From Claveliimonas monacensis (GTDB lineage Bacteria; Bacillota; Clostridia; Lachnospirales; Lachnospiraceae), in contig NZ_JADCKL010000004.1 of assembly GCF_014982975.1 (NCBI RefSeq), positions 62,001 to 126,000 on the forward strand: 64,000 nt of DNA. The letters run 5' to 3'. The notes below the pieces were generated by a model. That model was not told where the DNA came from, did not search any database, and was given only the letters and a program-made list of their open reading frames with translations. Positions 26,538 to 34,940 of this stretch are shown here, piece by piece. Numbering within the stretch: position 1 is the stretch's first letter; each line of letters starts with the position of its first letter. The position numbers were made by a program, and so were the translations under genes.

Positions 26538-27365
26538 TCATTTTTCTGCAGTGTCCGCCTTTCCTGTCATCCGCTTTCTGTATTCTCTGGGCGGCATATG
26601 AAAACGCTCCTGAAAGACGCGGTTGAAGGTCCGCATGCTGGTAAATCCCGCATTCATAGCCAGATCTGTGACAGACGCATCCGCATCCTGCATCAGAGAC
26701 AACGCCTGATTCAGGCGGAGTTCATTTAAATACCGGTTGAAATTGGTGTGAAACGTGTGAGAAAAAACACGGGACAGGGCAAAGGGGCTGTACCCCAGAT
26801 CCTGCGCCATCCTGGTGAGGGACATCTCCTCCTCGGTATAGTGCTCTGCCATATAAGCCACCATGTCGTACACGATATCCTGTCCCGGCTGTTCCCCACG
26901 CTTCTGCAGAGTAAGACAAGGAAATGCCCTTGCCAGGATGATCTGGGTGAACGCCTTTCCGAGCGCCTCCCCCTGCTGTCCCTCTCCCAGGTCGGCCAGC
27001 TCCCTCAGACGTTCCAGGGCGTAAGGGATATCCGGATGTACAAGCGCTGCCGGAAGCACCGGGTTTTTGGGCTGGCAGGTCTGGAGTTGCTCCAGATAAA
27101 ATCCCGCAAAAGATGGCGGAGCCAGGAAATACAGAGCCCTGGACTCCCCCCGGCTGAACACCTGGTAGTGGTGGATGACATTGGGAAAAACAATCCCAAA
27201 GTCCCCGGTCTCCATATGGCACAGCGTCCTCCCCACGCCAAGCTCCAATGTCCCGCTTGTCACATAGATACACTCCATGGACTTGTGGATGTGGGGCGGG
27301 TAGTGGACAGACTCTTTCTCATAGATCTCCATCTGCTCTTCTTTTAACTCGTAGAAAAAATGCAT
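26538..27365 (-). CDS. AraC family transcription regulator with cupin sensor domain
   Basis: 275 residues from ATG 27365 (GGAGG 5 bases upstream). The N-terminal about 150 residues form a cupin-like arm (HYPPHIHKSMECIYVTSGTLELGVG, a metal/ligand-binding beta barrel pattern). The C-terminal 100 residues hold two helix-turn-helix units (MSLTRMAQDLGYSPFALSRVF and ASVTDLAMNAGFTSMRTFNRVF) ending in the FHMPPREYRKR signature. It probably activates or represses a nearby sugar- or metabolite-linked promoter. The closest candidate is the divergent small peptide gene 100 bases away. The ligand is unknown. Confidence 0.9.
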   Translation of the reverse strand: MHFFYELKEEQMEIYEKESVHYPPHIHKSMECIYVTSGTLELGVGRTLCHMETGDFGIVFPNVIHHYQVFSRGESRALYFLAPPSFAGFYLEQLQTCQPKNPVLPAALVHPDIPYALERLRELADLGEGQQGEALGKAFTQIILARAFPCLTLQKRGEQPGQDIVYDMVAYMAEHYTEEEMSLTRMAQDLGYSPFALSRVFSHTFHTNFNRYLNELRLNQALSLMQDADASVTDLAMNAGFTSMRTFNRVFQERFHMPPREYRKRMTGKADTAEK

Positions 27366-27404
27366 GAGGCCCTCCTGCAAGATTTGGCTGATTTATCTTC
27401 TCTT

Positions 27405-27438
27405 TTGACAAGAATTATAGTCCGGATCACACTATAAT
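27405..27438 (+). promoter_or_regulatory. Possible regulated promoter of the 25-residue peptide gene
   Basis: A perfect TATAAT (27433-27438) lies 30 bases before a GGAGG site. The only good -35 (TTGACA, 27405-27410) is 22 bases away, too long for unaided sigma-A. This would suit activation by the divergent AraC regulator, but is speculative. Confidence 0.35.
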
Positions 27439-27468
27439 GCAATTGAAAATAAAGAGGAGGTGCCACAT

Positions 27469-27546
27469 ATGATCAGAAGATTTAGCAATTTCTTAAGAGA
27501 CTCTTTTGAGACATATATGCAGATTTATACAAAAGATCTCTTCTAG
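27469..27546 (+). CDS. 25-residue peptide of unknown function
   Basis: ATG at 27469 follows AAAGAGGAGG by 8 bases, one of the best ribosome sites in the window. The product begins MIRRFSNFLRDSFETYM and ends QIYTKDLF; it is amphipathic, aromatic-rich and lacks a clear signal peptide or cysteine. It is transcribed away from the AraC regulator and closed by a strong terminator 40 bases later, so the transcript is only about 200 bases. It could be a small membrane-active or signalling peptide, or the mRNA could be a regulatory RNA. I do not recognise it. Confidence 0.5.
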   Translation: MIRRFSNFLRDSFETYMQIYTKDLF

Positions 27547-27583
27547 AAAACACGGTAAAAAACAATGAAACAAAATAACAATA

Positions 27584-27657
27584 AAAAAGCAGGTAGCTGT
27601 CCTGGCCTTTCACCCTGTTAAGAGTGTCCGGTCCCAAACAGCTGCCTGCTTTTTTTG
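27584..27657 (+). terminator. Intrinsic terminator of the small peptide gene
   Basis: GCAGGTAGCTGT (27589-27600) pairs with ACAGCTGCCTGC (27638-27649) across a 37-base loop, with A tract before and eight T after. It also reads as a terminator for the converging VanZ gene. Confidence 0.85.
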
Positions 27658-27685
27658 TCGTCTTTAACTTCTATCCATTTTCCTT

Positions 27686-28258
27686 TCATGCCGCAGCCGC
27701 TTTTACAGCCCCGGCCCGCTGACTCTTTCTCTGCAGAAAAAAGTGAAGCGCAGCGTTTGCAGCCATGCACCCTATCATGCATCCCAGCGAATTGTGTATG
27801 ATATCATCCAGCTCAAAAAGCCCCCGCCTGAAGATAAACTGGCTCGCTTCGATCATCCCCGACAGGAGCATGCCCACTGCCAGAGCAGCTGCCGGCCGCA
27901 CCCTGCGCCCTGCTGCCGCCGGGAGCAACATCCCCACCGGGGCCAGCATCACGCAGTTCAGCAGGATCTGCTGCAGCATGTCTCTGTCATGGTATGCCAG
28001 CATCTCCCTCCACGACCAGAAAAGCGTCAGCTCAAACTGCCGGTCCGTCACGCCTCTCGTAAACACCGTAGATCCAAATACCAGCACGATATAGACCAGC
28101 GCAGCCAGCACACTGACCGCCTGGCTTTTCTTGATCCTGCGCATCCCTGCCGCTGCCAGGAGCAGCAACGCCACGGCCATGATCACGCTCCCAAAGAAAA
28201 CGATCTCCCGCTGGGACCAGGGACGGCTGTGAATTGCTATGATCTGATAGATACCCAT
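27686..28258 (-). CDS. VanZ-like membrane protein
   Basis: 190 residues with four to five hydrophobic segments. The VanZ-like core is visible in the LLNCVMLAPVGMLLPAAAG segment, an EASQFIFRRGLFELDDIIHNSLGCMIG block (acidic D-D-I-x-x-N-x-x-G motif), and short loops. VanZ-like proteins occur widely in Firmicutes; one member confers teicoplanin tolerance, but the general function is unknown. No glycopeptide resistance genes are nearby. The gene is monocistronic. Upstream (28259-28551) is AT-rich DNA in which I see no other gene. Confidence 0.8.
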   Translation of the reverse strand: MGIYQIIAIHSRPWSQREIVFFGSVIMAVALLLLAAAGMRRIKKSQAVSVLAALVYIVLVFGSTVFTRGVTDRQFELTLFWSWREMLAYHDRDMLQQILLNCVMLAPVGMLLPAAAGRRVRPAAALAVGMLLSGMIEASQFIFRRGLFELDDIIHNSLGCMIGCMAANAALHFFLQRKSQRAGAVKAAAA

Positions 28259-28551
28259 ATGCAGGCCTCCTTTTTGTGTCTGTCAACTTGTGTCACCTTC
28301 AGAGACCTTATAGTATATGTTTTTGACTGAATCGTCAAGGAAGAGCGGCTTATGATTTTATTAATTTTCCTTAAACACCGTATGGCTGCTATGGACGCAC
28401 CGCATTGCTTCTTTCCCCTTCATATTTTTCGTAGACTTATATGCTCTACGAATTTTTTATGCCTTTTTTATTTCACATTGCATTTCATATTTATTTATGT
28501 TAATATCTTTATAATTCAGACTGTCTGCTCTGGGCAGTCTCCCACAGCCCT

Positions 28552-29670
28552 ATGGGCATCAAAAGCTATTTCCCAAAGATCCGCACAAAAGAAGAAATCC
28601 TTGCAGAGATCAGAAGTTCAGACAATCTTTCAGACATGTACGGCAAATGGACGAAAGACCGCCAGGAACATTTCCTTGCATTCTGTTCCGGTGAAAAGGG
28701 CATTAATATCCTGACGGATGGCTTCATTAAAGAGATCTTTAATCCCGAGTATGCTCCGGAACGAATGGAAGATTTCCTATCGCTTCTCCTTCATCAGCCT
28801 GTAAAGATCAGGTCTGTCCTGCCTAATGACTCCGCAAGGATCGCCGGCGAAAGTTATTTGATCATTACAGACATTGTGATCGAACTGGATGATGGAAGCA
28901 TTGCCAACCTTGAAATCCAGCGACTGGGATATATGTTTCCCGGACAGCGCAGCGCCTGCTACTCTGCCGATCTGCTCCTTAGGCAGTACAAACGAGTGCG
29001 CGGAAAGCGCAGTAAAGAAGAGAAAAGATTCAGCTATAAAGATATCCAGAACGTCTACACAATCGTTCTCTACGAAAAATCCCCCTCTCAATTTCATGCT
29101 TTCCCCAATGACTACCTTCACCATCTGGAAGCCAGATCCGATACGGGTATCAAGATCAATCTTCTACAGAAATACATTTTCATTCCACTTGACATATTTC
29201 AGGAAATACTTCACAATAATGGTATCAGAAACCGGCTGGAAGCATGGCTTGCATTCCTCTCTTCCGATGAGCCCGGAACCATTCTCTCACTTTTAGAGGA
29301 CTATCCATTCTTCCAGAAACTTTACGAAGAACTTTATACACTATGCCAGGATACAAAGAAGGTGATGAATATGTTTTCAGAAGAGTTGGCTATTTTAGAC
29401 CGTAATACGGAACAGTATATGATGGATGAGATGCAGACAGAGATCGACCGGATGAAGGCAGAAAGGATGCAGATCCAAACTGAGAGAGATCGGATGTTAG
29501 CTGAAAAAGACCAGATGCTAGCCGAAAGAGACCAGATGTCAGCTGAAAGAAGTCAGATGTTAGCCGAAAGAAACCGGATGCAAGCCGAAAGAAACCGGAT
29601 GCAAGCCGCACTCGACGAAAAGGACAGGCTGATCGCAGAGCTTAAGCGTCAGCTTGCCAGCCAGAACTAA
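28552..29670 (+). CDS. Rpn-family PD-(D/E)XK nuclease ('recombination-promoting' / transposase-like)
   Basis: 372 residues. The N-terminal about 260 residues fit the Rpn / PD-(D/E)XK transposase-like family: IFNPEYAPERMEDFL, then catalytic-type D107 (ITDIVIELDDG) and E121-x-Q123 (ANLEIQR), then YSADLLLRQY. The C-terminal about 80 residues are a coiled coil of near-identical MxAERxx heptads encoded by tandem 21-bp DNA repeats. No Shine-Dalgarno is visible before ATG 28552. Family members are reported to cut DNA and, in E. coli, to act in phage defence with a product of an internal start. An internal ATG at 29371 here follows AAGAAGGTG and would give a 99-residue coiled-coil product (inference). 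Confidence 0.8.
   Translation: MGIKSYFPKIRTKEEILAEIRSSDNLSDMYGKWTKDRQEHFLAFCSGEKGINILTDGFIKEIFNPEYAPERMEDFLSLLLHQPVKIRSVLPNDSARIAGESYLIITDIVIELDDGSIANLEIQRLGYMFPGQRSACYSADLLLRQYKRVRGKRSKEEKRFSYKDIQNVYTIVLYEKSPSQFHAFPNDYLHHLEARSDTGIKINLLQKYIFIPLDIFQEILHNNGIRNRLEAWLAFLSSDEPGTILSLLEDYPFFQKLYEELYTLCQDTKKVMNMFSEELAILDRNTEQYMMDEMQTEIDRMKAERMQIQTERDRMLAEKDQMLAERDQMSAERSQMLAERNRMQAERNRMQAALDEKDRLIAELKRQLASQN
29488..29613 (+). repeat. Six tandem 21-bp repeats in the Rpn-like gene
   Basis: Units start at 29488, 29509, 29530, 29551, 29572 and 29593, with the pattern (gat/gac/agt/aac)C(G/A)GATG..AGC(T/C)GAAAGA. Each codes one coiled-coil heptad (D/N-R/Q-M-x-A-E-R). The unit number could change by slippage without a frameshift. 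Confidence 0.9.
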
Positions 29671-29695
29671 AACAGAAGAACAGGCCAGAATCAGT

Positions 29696-29734
29696 GAAGC
29701 GGGAAGAAAGCCTCAAGAGCTCTCTTCCCGCTTC
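29696..29734. terminator. Hairpin between converging Rpn-like and hydA genes
   Basis: GAAGCGGGAAGA (29696-29707) pairs perfectly with TCTTCCCGCTTC (29723-29734). T tracts are weak on both sides, so termination is probable but not certain. Confidence 0.6.
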
Positions 29735-29768
29735 GCTATTTGTATAAATATCACATAAGGAGGTTTTC

Positions 29769-31514
29769 CTATCCGTTGATGGTCCGTTTCACGTAGGTTG
29801 TGTGCAGATACTCGTGAGCCTTGTGGCTTCCCGGCTCGCCCAGATATTCCTCGTAAAGCTTTTTGATGGCCGGATTCTCATGGGACTTCCGGATTTCCTT
29901 GGCCTCGTCATTGCGGTACAGCACGCCGGCGCGGATGGCCCGCACATCTGTAAAGTTTCGCACATCGCCGGACACCTGAGGCTGGCCGCCGCCGTTGACG
30001 CATCCGCCCGGGCAGCCCATGATCTCGATAAAGTGGTAGCTGGCTTCTCCTGCTTTCACCTTGTTGAGAAGGGTTCTGGCATTGGAAAGACCGGAGGCGA
30101 CTGCCACCTTGATATCCAGGCCCGCCACATTGTAGGAGGCTTCCTTGATACCTTCTGTTCCTCTCACATCGGTGAACTCCAGTTTTGCCAGCTCCTCGCC
30201 GGTGAGGGTCTCCACCGCTGTCCGCAGGGCCGCCTCCATAACACCGCCTGTGGCGCCGAAGATGACGCCGGCTCCCGTGGACTCGCCCATGGGATCGTCA
30301 AATTTCTCATCCGGGAGGGAGGTAAATTCAATGCCGCACCGCCGGATCAGCCGTGCCAGCTCCCTTGTGGTGATGGCTATATCCACATCCGGCACGCCGG
30401 CCGCGCTCTGGTCGTCTCTTCCGATCTCAAACTTCTTGGCTGTACAGGGCATGACGCTGACGGACACGATCTTTGCCGGGTCAATGCCTTCCTTCTCGGC
30501 AAAGTAGGTCTTTAACATGGCTCCGAACATCTGCTGGGGCGACTTACAGCTTGACAGGTTCTCTGTCATATCCGGGAAATAGTGCTCGCAGTATTTGATC
30601 CAGCCCGGTGAACAGGAGGTGATGAGAGGAAGCACGCCGCCGTTTTTGATCCTGTCAAGGAGCTCTGTGGCCTCCTCCATGATGGTCAGATCCGCCGCCC
30701 AGTCTGTATCAAATACTTTGTCAAATCCGATTCTTCTCAGGGCTGCCGCCATCTTTCCTTCTACATCTGTTCCCATGGGATAACCGAACTCCTCGCCAAG
30801 GCCGGCTCTGACGGAGGGCGCTGTCTGCACCACCACGTATTTGTCCGGATCTGCGATGGCCTCCAGGATCTGGTCTGTGTAGTCCTTCTCGTAGAGAGCG
30901 CCTGTGGGACAGACGGCAATACACTGTCCGCAGGAGACGCAGCTGGTCTGGCCAAGGCCCATGTCAAAGGCTGAGCCGATAAAGGTGGCAAAACCTCTGT
31001 TGTTGGGGCCAATGACACCGATACCCTGGGTCTTCTCGCACACAGCCACGCAGCGGCGGCAGAGGATACACTTGTTGTTGTCCCGGATCATGTGGGCCGC
31101 AGAGGTGTCCAGCTCGTAGTGGTTGGACTCTCCCTGGAAATAATCTTCATCGTCAACGCCGTACTCACGGCAGAGCTGCTGCAGTTCGCAGTTGCCGCTG
31201 CGCACGCAGGAGAGACATTTTTTGTCGTGGTTGGAAAGCAGGAGCTGCAGGGTCCGCCTTCTTGACTTTATGAGCCTGGGCGTGTTGGTCCACACCTCCA
31301 TCCCTTCATTGATGGGATAGACACAGGCCGCCACCAGGTTCTTGGCTCCCTTGACCTCCACCACGCACATACGGCAGGCGCCGATCTCATTGATTTCTTT
31401 TAAATAGCACAGGGTCGGGATCCTGATACCCGCCAGGTGCGCCGCTTCGAGAATGGTGGAACCAGCCGGAGCGGATACTTCTAAACCGTTTATCTTTAAG
31501 TTGATATTCTCCAT
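29769..31514 (-). CDS. hydA: NAD(P)H-linked [FeFe] hydrogenase catalytic subunit HydA
   Basis: 581 residues from ATG 31514 (GGAGG 9 bases upstream; an ATG three codons earlier overlaps that site). Domains in order: plant-type [2Fe-2S] (CYLKEINEIGACRMC...C), His/Cys3 [4Fe-4S] (HDKKCLSC...C), two [4Fe-4S] (CILCRRCVAVC, CVSCGQCIAVCP) and the H-cluster domain with L1 TSCSPGW, L2 MPCTAKKFE and L3 MGCPGGCVNGGG. In L1 the second cysteine is Ser, replacing the usual proton-relay Cys. The C-terminal small subunit domain is fused. With HydB and HydC it forms the cytoplasmic trimer that couples NADH and ferredoxin oxidation to H2 formation (electron bifurcation, family knowledge). It is last in its operon. 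Confidence 0.95.
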   Translation of the reverse strand: MENINLKINGLEVSAPAGSTILEAAHLAGIRIPTLCYLKEINEIGACRMCVVEVKGAKNLVAACVYPINEGMEVWTNTPRLIKSRRRTLQLLLSNHDKKCLSCVRSGNCELQQLCREYGVDDEDYFQGESNHYELDTSAAHMIRDNNKCILCRRCVAVCEKTQGIGVIGPNNRGFATFIGSAFDMGLGQTSCVSCGQCIAVCPTGALYEKDYTDQILEAIADPDKYVVVQTAPSVRAGLGEEFGYPMGTDVEGKMAAALRRIGFDKVFDTDWAADLTIMEEATELLDRIKNGGVLPLITSCSPGWIKYCEHYFPDMTENLSSCKSPQQMFGAMLKTYFAEKEGIDPAKIVSVSVMPCTAKKFEIGRDDQSAAGVPDVDIAITTRELARLIRRCGIEFTSLPDEKFDDPMGESTGAGVIFGATGGVMEAALRTAVETLTGEELAKLEFTDVRGTEGIKEASYNVAGLDIKVAVASGLSNARTLLNKVKAGEASYHFIEIMGCPGGCVNGGGQPQVSGDVRNFTDVRAIRAGVLYRNDEAKEIRKSHENPAIKKLYEEYLGEPGSHKAHEYLHTTYVKRTING

Positions 31515-31529
31515 ATTCTCCATCCTCCA

Positions 31530-33317
31530 TTATTCTTTGTAGATTGCGCCAAAGCGGCATTTCTCCATGCAGGCGCCGCATTTTACACATTTGTCCTGAT
31601 TGATCACGTGAGGCTCTCTCACCTTGCCCTCGATAGCTTCGTTGGGGCAGGTGCGGGCACAGAGCGTACATCCGCGGCACTTGTCCGCATCGATCCGGTA
31701 CTGCAGAAGATCCTTGCACACGCCCGCCGGACATTTCTTATCCACAATGTGGGCTATGTACTCGTCCCGGAAATACCGCAAAGTGGACAGAACCGGGTTT
31801 GGCGCTGTCTGTCCCAGAGCACAGAGGGAACCTGACTTCAGATGCTCTGCCAGCTCCTCCAGGCGGTCCAGGTCCTCCATGGTTCCCTGGCCCTTTGTGA
31901 TCTTCTCCAGGATCTCCAGCATCCTCCTTGTGCCCACCCGGCAGGGTGTACACTTGCCGCAGGATTCATCTACCGTAAACTCCAGGAAGAACTTGGCGAT
32001 GTCCACCATACAAGTGTCCTCATCCATGACGATGAGTCCGCCGGATCCCATCATGGAGCCGATGGCGATCAGATTGTCATAGTCTATAGGCACGTCAAAG
32101 TGCTCTGCCGGGATACAGCCGCCGGAGGGGCCGCCGGTCTGAGCTGCCTTGAACTTCTTGCCCTTGGGGATGCCCCCGCCGATCTCCTCCACGATCTCCC
32201 GCAGGGTGGTTCCCATGGGGATCTCCACCAGTCCTGTGTTGTTTACCTTTCCGCCCAGGGCGAAAACCTTGGTTCCCTTGGACTTCTCGGTTCCCATGGA
32301 CGCGAACCACTCAGGGCCGTTTAAGATGATCTGGGGGATATTTGCAAGCGTCTCTACATTATTTAAGATGGTGGGTTTCTGGAACAGGCCTTTCAGCGCC
32401 GGGAAAGGCGGACGGGGACGGGGCTCGCCCCTGTTGCCCTCGATGGATGTCATAAGGGCTGTCTCCTCGCCGCAGACAAAGGCTCCCGCACCCAGGCGCA
32501 GTTCAATATCAAAATCAAATCCTGTCCCGAAAATGTCTTTGCCGAGAAGTCCGTACTCTCTTGCCTGTCCGATGGCAATGTTCAGTCTCTCTACCGCAAT
32601 GGGGTACTCTGCCCGGACGTAAATGTAACCCTGGGAGGCGCCGATGGCGTATCCCGCGATGGCCATGGCCTCCAGCACCACGTGGGGGTCGCCCTCCAGC
32701 ACGGAGCGGTCCATGAATGCTCCCGGGTCGCCCTCGTCGGCGTTACAACAGACATATTTCTGGTCCGCCTCGTTTGCGGCGGCAAATTTCCACTTCAGTC
32801 CCGTGGGGAAGCCGGCTCCTCCTCTTCCCCGAAGGCCGCTGTCCAGAAGGATCTGGATCACGTCCTGGGGCTTCATCTCTGTGAGCACCTTCCCCAGCGC
32901 CTCGTATCCGCCGGTGCCGATGTACTCCTCAATATTCTCCGGGTTGATGACACCGCAGTTGCGCAGGGCGATACGATGCTGCTTTTTGTAGAATTTTGTC
33001 TCCTGGAGCGGCAGCACCTCCGCGCCTTTGACTGTCTCATCATAGAGGAGTCGCTTGACCACTCTTCCTTTTAAGAGGTGTTCGGACACGATCTCCGGGA
33101 TATCCTCTTCTTTTACCATGGAATAGAAGGCCCCTTCCGGGTACACGATCATGATGGGACCTAAGGCGCACAGACCGAAGCAGCCCGTCTTTACCACGCC
33201 AACTTCATTTTCCAGTCCCTGTTTTCTGATCTCTTCTTCCAGTCTGTCTCTGATCTTCTGGCTTCCCGAGGAGGTACATCCGGTTCCTCCACAGACCAGT
33301 ACATGTGAACGATACAT
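31530..33317 (-). CDS. hydB: NADH-binding hydrogenase/diaphorase subunit HydB (NuoF-like)
   Basis: 595 residues. An N-terminal thioredoxin-like [2Fe-2S] domain (CGGTGCTSSGS...TGCFGLCALGP) is followed by the NuoF core. The core has the FMN/NADH site (GLRGRGGAGFPTGLKWKFA and GAGAFVCGEETALMTSIEGNRG) and the [4Fe-4S] motif ESCGKCTPCRVGTRR. Two C-terminal ferredoxin clusters (CRGCTLCARTCP, CVKCGACMEKCRFG) complete it. It is the flavin subunit of the bifurcating hydrogenase, passing electrons between NADH, ferredoxin and HydA. The gene lies 15 bases before hydA. Identification is secure; NAD versus NADP preference is not readable. Confidence 0.95.
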   Translation of the reverse strand: MYRSHVLVCGGTGCTSSGSQKIRDRLEEEIRKQGLENEVGVVKTGCFGLCALGPIMIVYPEGAFYSMVKEEDIPEIVSEHLLKGRVVKRLLYDETVKGAEVLPLQETKFYKKQHRIALRNCGVINPENIEEYIGTGGYEALGKVLTEMKPQDVIQILLDSGLRGRGGAGFPTGLKWKFAAANEADQKYVCCNADEGDPGAFMDRSVLEGDPHVVLEAMAIAGYAIGASQGYIYVRAEYPIAVERLNIAIGQAREYGLLGKDIFGTGFDFDIELRLGAGAFVCGEETALMTSIEGNRGEPRPRPPFPALKGLFQKPTILNNVETLANIPQIILNGPEWFASMGTEKSKGTKVFALGGKVNNTGLVEIPMGTTLREIVEEIGGGIPKGKKFKAAQTGGPSGGCIPAEHFDVPIDYDNLIAIGSMMGSGGLIVMDEDTCMVDIAKFFLEFTVDESCGKCTPCRVGTRRMLEILEKITKGQGTMEDLDRLEELAEHLKSGSLCALGQTAPNPVLSTLRYFRDEYIAHIVDKKCPAGVCKDLLQYRIDADKCRGCTLCARTCPNEAIEGKVREPHVINQDKCVKCGACMEKCRFGAIYKE

Positions 33318-33332
33318 AGCTGCAACCTCCTT

Positions 33333-33713
33333 CTACTCTTTTCCGATCTTCTCTGTGGCGAGGGTGTACTTTGTCACTACCTGGCCGCCTTTTAAGTGCA
33401 GGCGGAACACTTCCATCGCCTTCTCGGGTGTCATTTTTACATACGTTACTTTCTCTTTGCCCGGCTCCATGACCTCCACAATGGGCTCATACTGGCACAG
33501 GCCGATGCAGCCTGTCTGGGTGACATTGATATTGTTCAGCCCCTCCTCCTGCACAGCGTCAGAAAGGGCTGTAAGTACAGGACGGGCGCCGCTGGCGATG
33601 CCGCATGTGGCCATTCCCACCACAACCCTTGTCTGGGTGGCATCCTCGGAGCGGAAGCCCACTTTTCCCTGCATCTTCTCTCTTATAGCACGTAATTCTT
33701 CAAGAGATTTCAT
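33333..33713 (-). CDS. Thioredoxin-like [2Fe-2S] ferredoxin (HndB-like)
   Basis: 126 residues, starting MKSLEELRAIREKMQGK. The thioredoxin-like [2Fe-2S] cysteines are in GMATCGIASGA (about residue 37) and VTQTGCIGLCQYEP (about 75-88), the same pattern as the HydB N-terminus and the HndB/HydD small subunits of NADP/NAD-reducing hydrogenases. It probably carries electrons within or next to the hydrogenase complex. It lies 16 bases before hydB, so it is co-transcribed with the complex. The family call is good; whether it is a true subunit is inferred. Confidence 0.88.
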   Translation of the reverse strand: MKSLEELRAIREKMQGKVGFRSEDATQTRVVVGMATCGIASGARPVLTALSDAVQEEGLNNINVTQTGCIGLCQYEPIVEVMEPGKEKVTYVKMTPEKAMEVFRLHLKGGQVVTKYTLATEKIGKE

Positions 33714-33736
33714 ATCCTTCCTCCAATCTTTCCGTT

Positions 33737-34294
33737 TTATAACACGTTTCCGCCGTCCGCCTCTCTGTGATTCGTCTCCAGGTATTCTTTTATGAACCCG
33801 GACACCTCCGGCAGTCCTGGCGGCACATTTCCAAGTATTTCCTTCATCTCCCGCGTGTCCAGCACAAACCCGCGTCCGTCACAGTCATATCTGTAATAAA
33901 AATCCATCTCCTCATGGCAGGTGACAAGTGTATGTATGGTGGCTGTCATATCTCCCAGGGGCATCCTGTCGATGCTGTCGAGGACAAACACCGCCTTTGT
34001 CACTGTCCCCTCCCCCTCCTTTGACCGGATGGAAAAGCTTCCTCCTGTGGCCAGGGCCGCCTGCTTGAAAAAGGGAATGCCAAGCCCCACCTTCCGGGTA
34101 TTCCTGGTGGTAAAAAAGGGATCTTCCACTTTTGCAAGCTGTTCCTCTGACATGCCGCAGCCGTTGTCCGCTATCGTAACGGAGAGGGTATTTTCAGCCG
34201 TGTCAGCCAGCACTTCGATCCTTACCAGGGTCGCGCCTGCCCGGACAGAATTCTCTGCCACGTCCAGGATATGAAGGGATATCTCCGGCAGCAT
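33737..34294 (-). CDS. Histidine-kinase-like ATPase protein in the hydrogenase operon
   Basis: 185 residues. A GHKL ATPase fold: N box HILDVAENSVRAGA (residues 8-21), G1 DNGCGM near 43, PFFTTR, and the G2-like KVGLGIPFFKQAA. No phospho-accepting His domain or sensor is fused, so it is not a classical histidine kinase; a phosphotransfer or anti-sigma-like role is possible. A C-terminal about 75-residue extension is of unknown role. Such ATPases are regularly found between HydC and HydB genes in Clostridia. It lies 2 bases after hydC. Confidence 0.85.
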   Translation of the reverse strand: MLPEISLHILDVAENSVRAGATLVRIEVLADTAENTLSVTIADNGCGMSEEQLAKVEDPFFTTRNTRKVGLGIPFFKQAALATGGSFSIRSKEGEGTVTKAVFVLDSIDRMPLGDMTATIHTLVTCHEEMDFYYRYDCDGRGFVLDTREMKEILGNVPPGLPEVSGFIKEYLETNHREADGGNVL

Positions 34295-34296
34295 GG

Positions 34297-34791
34297 CTAT
34301 TCGTATTTGGCCAGAATGTCGTCGATATCGTCCACCTTCAGCCTGCCGTAGACCTCATCGTTGATAGTCATGACCGGAGCCAGGCCGCAGGCACCGATAC
34401 AGCGGCATGCATCCAGTGAAAATTTTCCGTCGGGGGTACACTCTCCGCCCACAATCCCCAGCTTCTCCATCAGCTTGTTGTAGATGTCGCCGGATCCTTT
34501 CACATAGCATGCCGTGCCAAGACAGACAGAAATCTGATATCTGCCCTTGGGACTCAAGGTAAACTGTGAATAAAATGTCACAACTCCGTAAATTTTTTCC
34601 AGGGGGATCCCTGTCTCATTGGAAATGATCTTCTGCACCTCTATGGGAAGATAGCCGTATATCTCCTGAGCCTTCTGCAGAATCGGCATGAGGGCGCCCT
34701 TTTCATCCTTCATACCGCGGATGACAGCAAGCAGCGCCTCTTCCTGCTCTTTCGTTCCACGGAATGGAACGGTCGACTTCGTAGAACCCAT
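34297..34791 (-). CDS. hydC: Hydrogenase subunit HydC (NuoE-like, thioredoxin-like [2Fe-2S])
   Basis: 164 residues from ATG 34791 (AAGGAGG 7 bases upstream). The NuoE pattern is complete: helical N-terminal LPILQKAQEIYGYLP-like block, then the [2Fe-2S] ligands C-x4-C in SVCLGTACYVKG and C-x3-C in DACRCIGACGLAP. It links HydB to HydA in the trimer. It is the first gene of the minus-strand hydrogenase operon; the promoter must lie in the AT-rich 34792-35097 gap shared with the divergent operon, which also holds a Rex-like site. Confidence 0.95.
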   Translation of the reverse strand: MGSTKSTVPFRGTKEQEEALLAVIRGMKDEKGALMPILQKAQEIYGYLPIEVQKIISNETGIPLEKIYGVVTFYSQFTLSPKGRYQISVCLGTACYVKGSGDIYNKLMEKLGIVGGECTPDGKFSLDACRCIGACGLAPVMTINDEVYGRLKVDDIDDILAKYE

Positions 34792-34940
34792 CTGTAAACC
34801 TCCTTGTTCGTTTTTTGTCTGAAAATTGCGTTGCATTTCACTCTTTATTCATTCTATCATAGACTTTTCTAAATATCTACAATTTTTTATCCTGTTTTTT
34901 AGTTATTATACCTTTTTCAATGTTTATTTTTTCACAGTAT

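Noticed and set aside
28352-28714. A 120-residue open frame overlapping the Rpn-like start
   Set aside because: Different frame, hydrophobic AT-rich start, no ribosome site; the Rpn-like frame has clear domain motifs.
29488-29613. CRISPR-like array
   Set aside because: The 21-bp units are contiguous, have no spacers and lie in frame inside a coding region.
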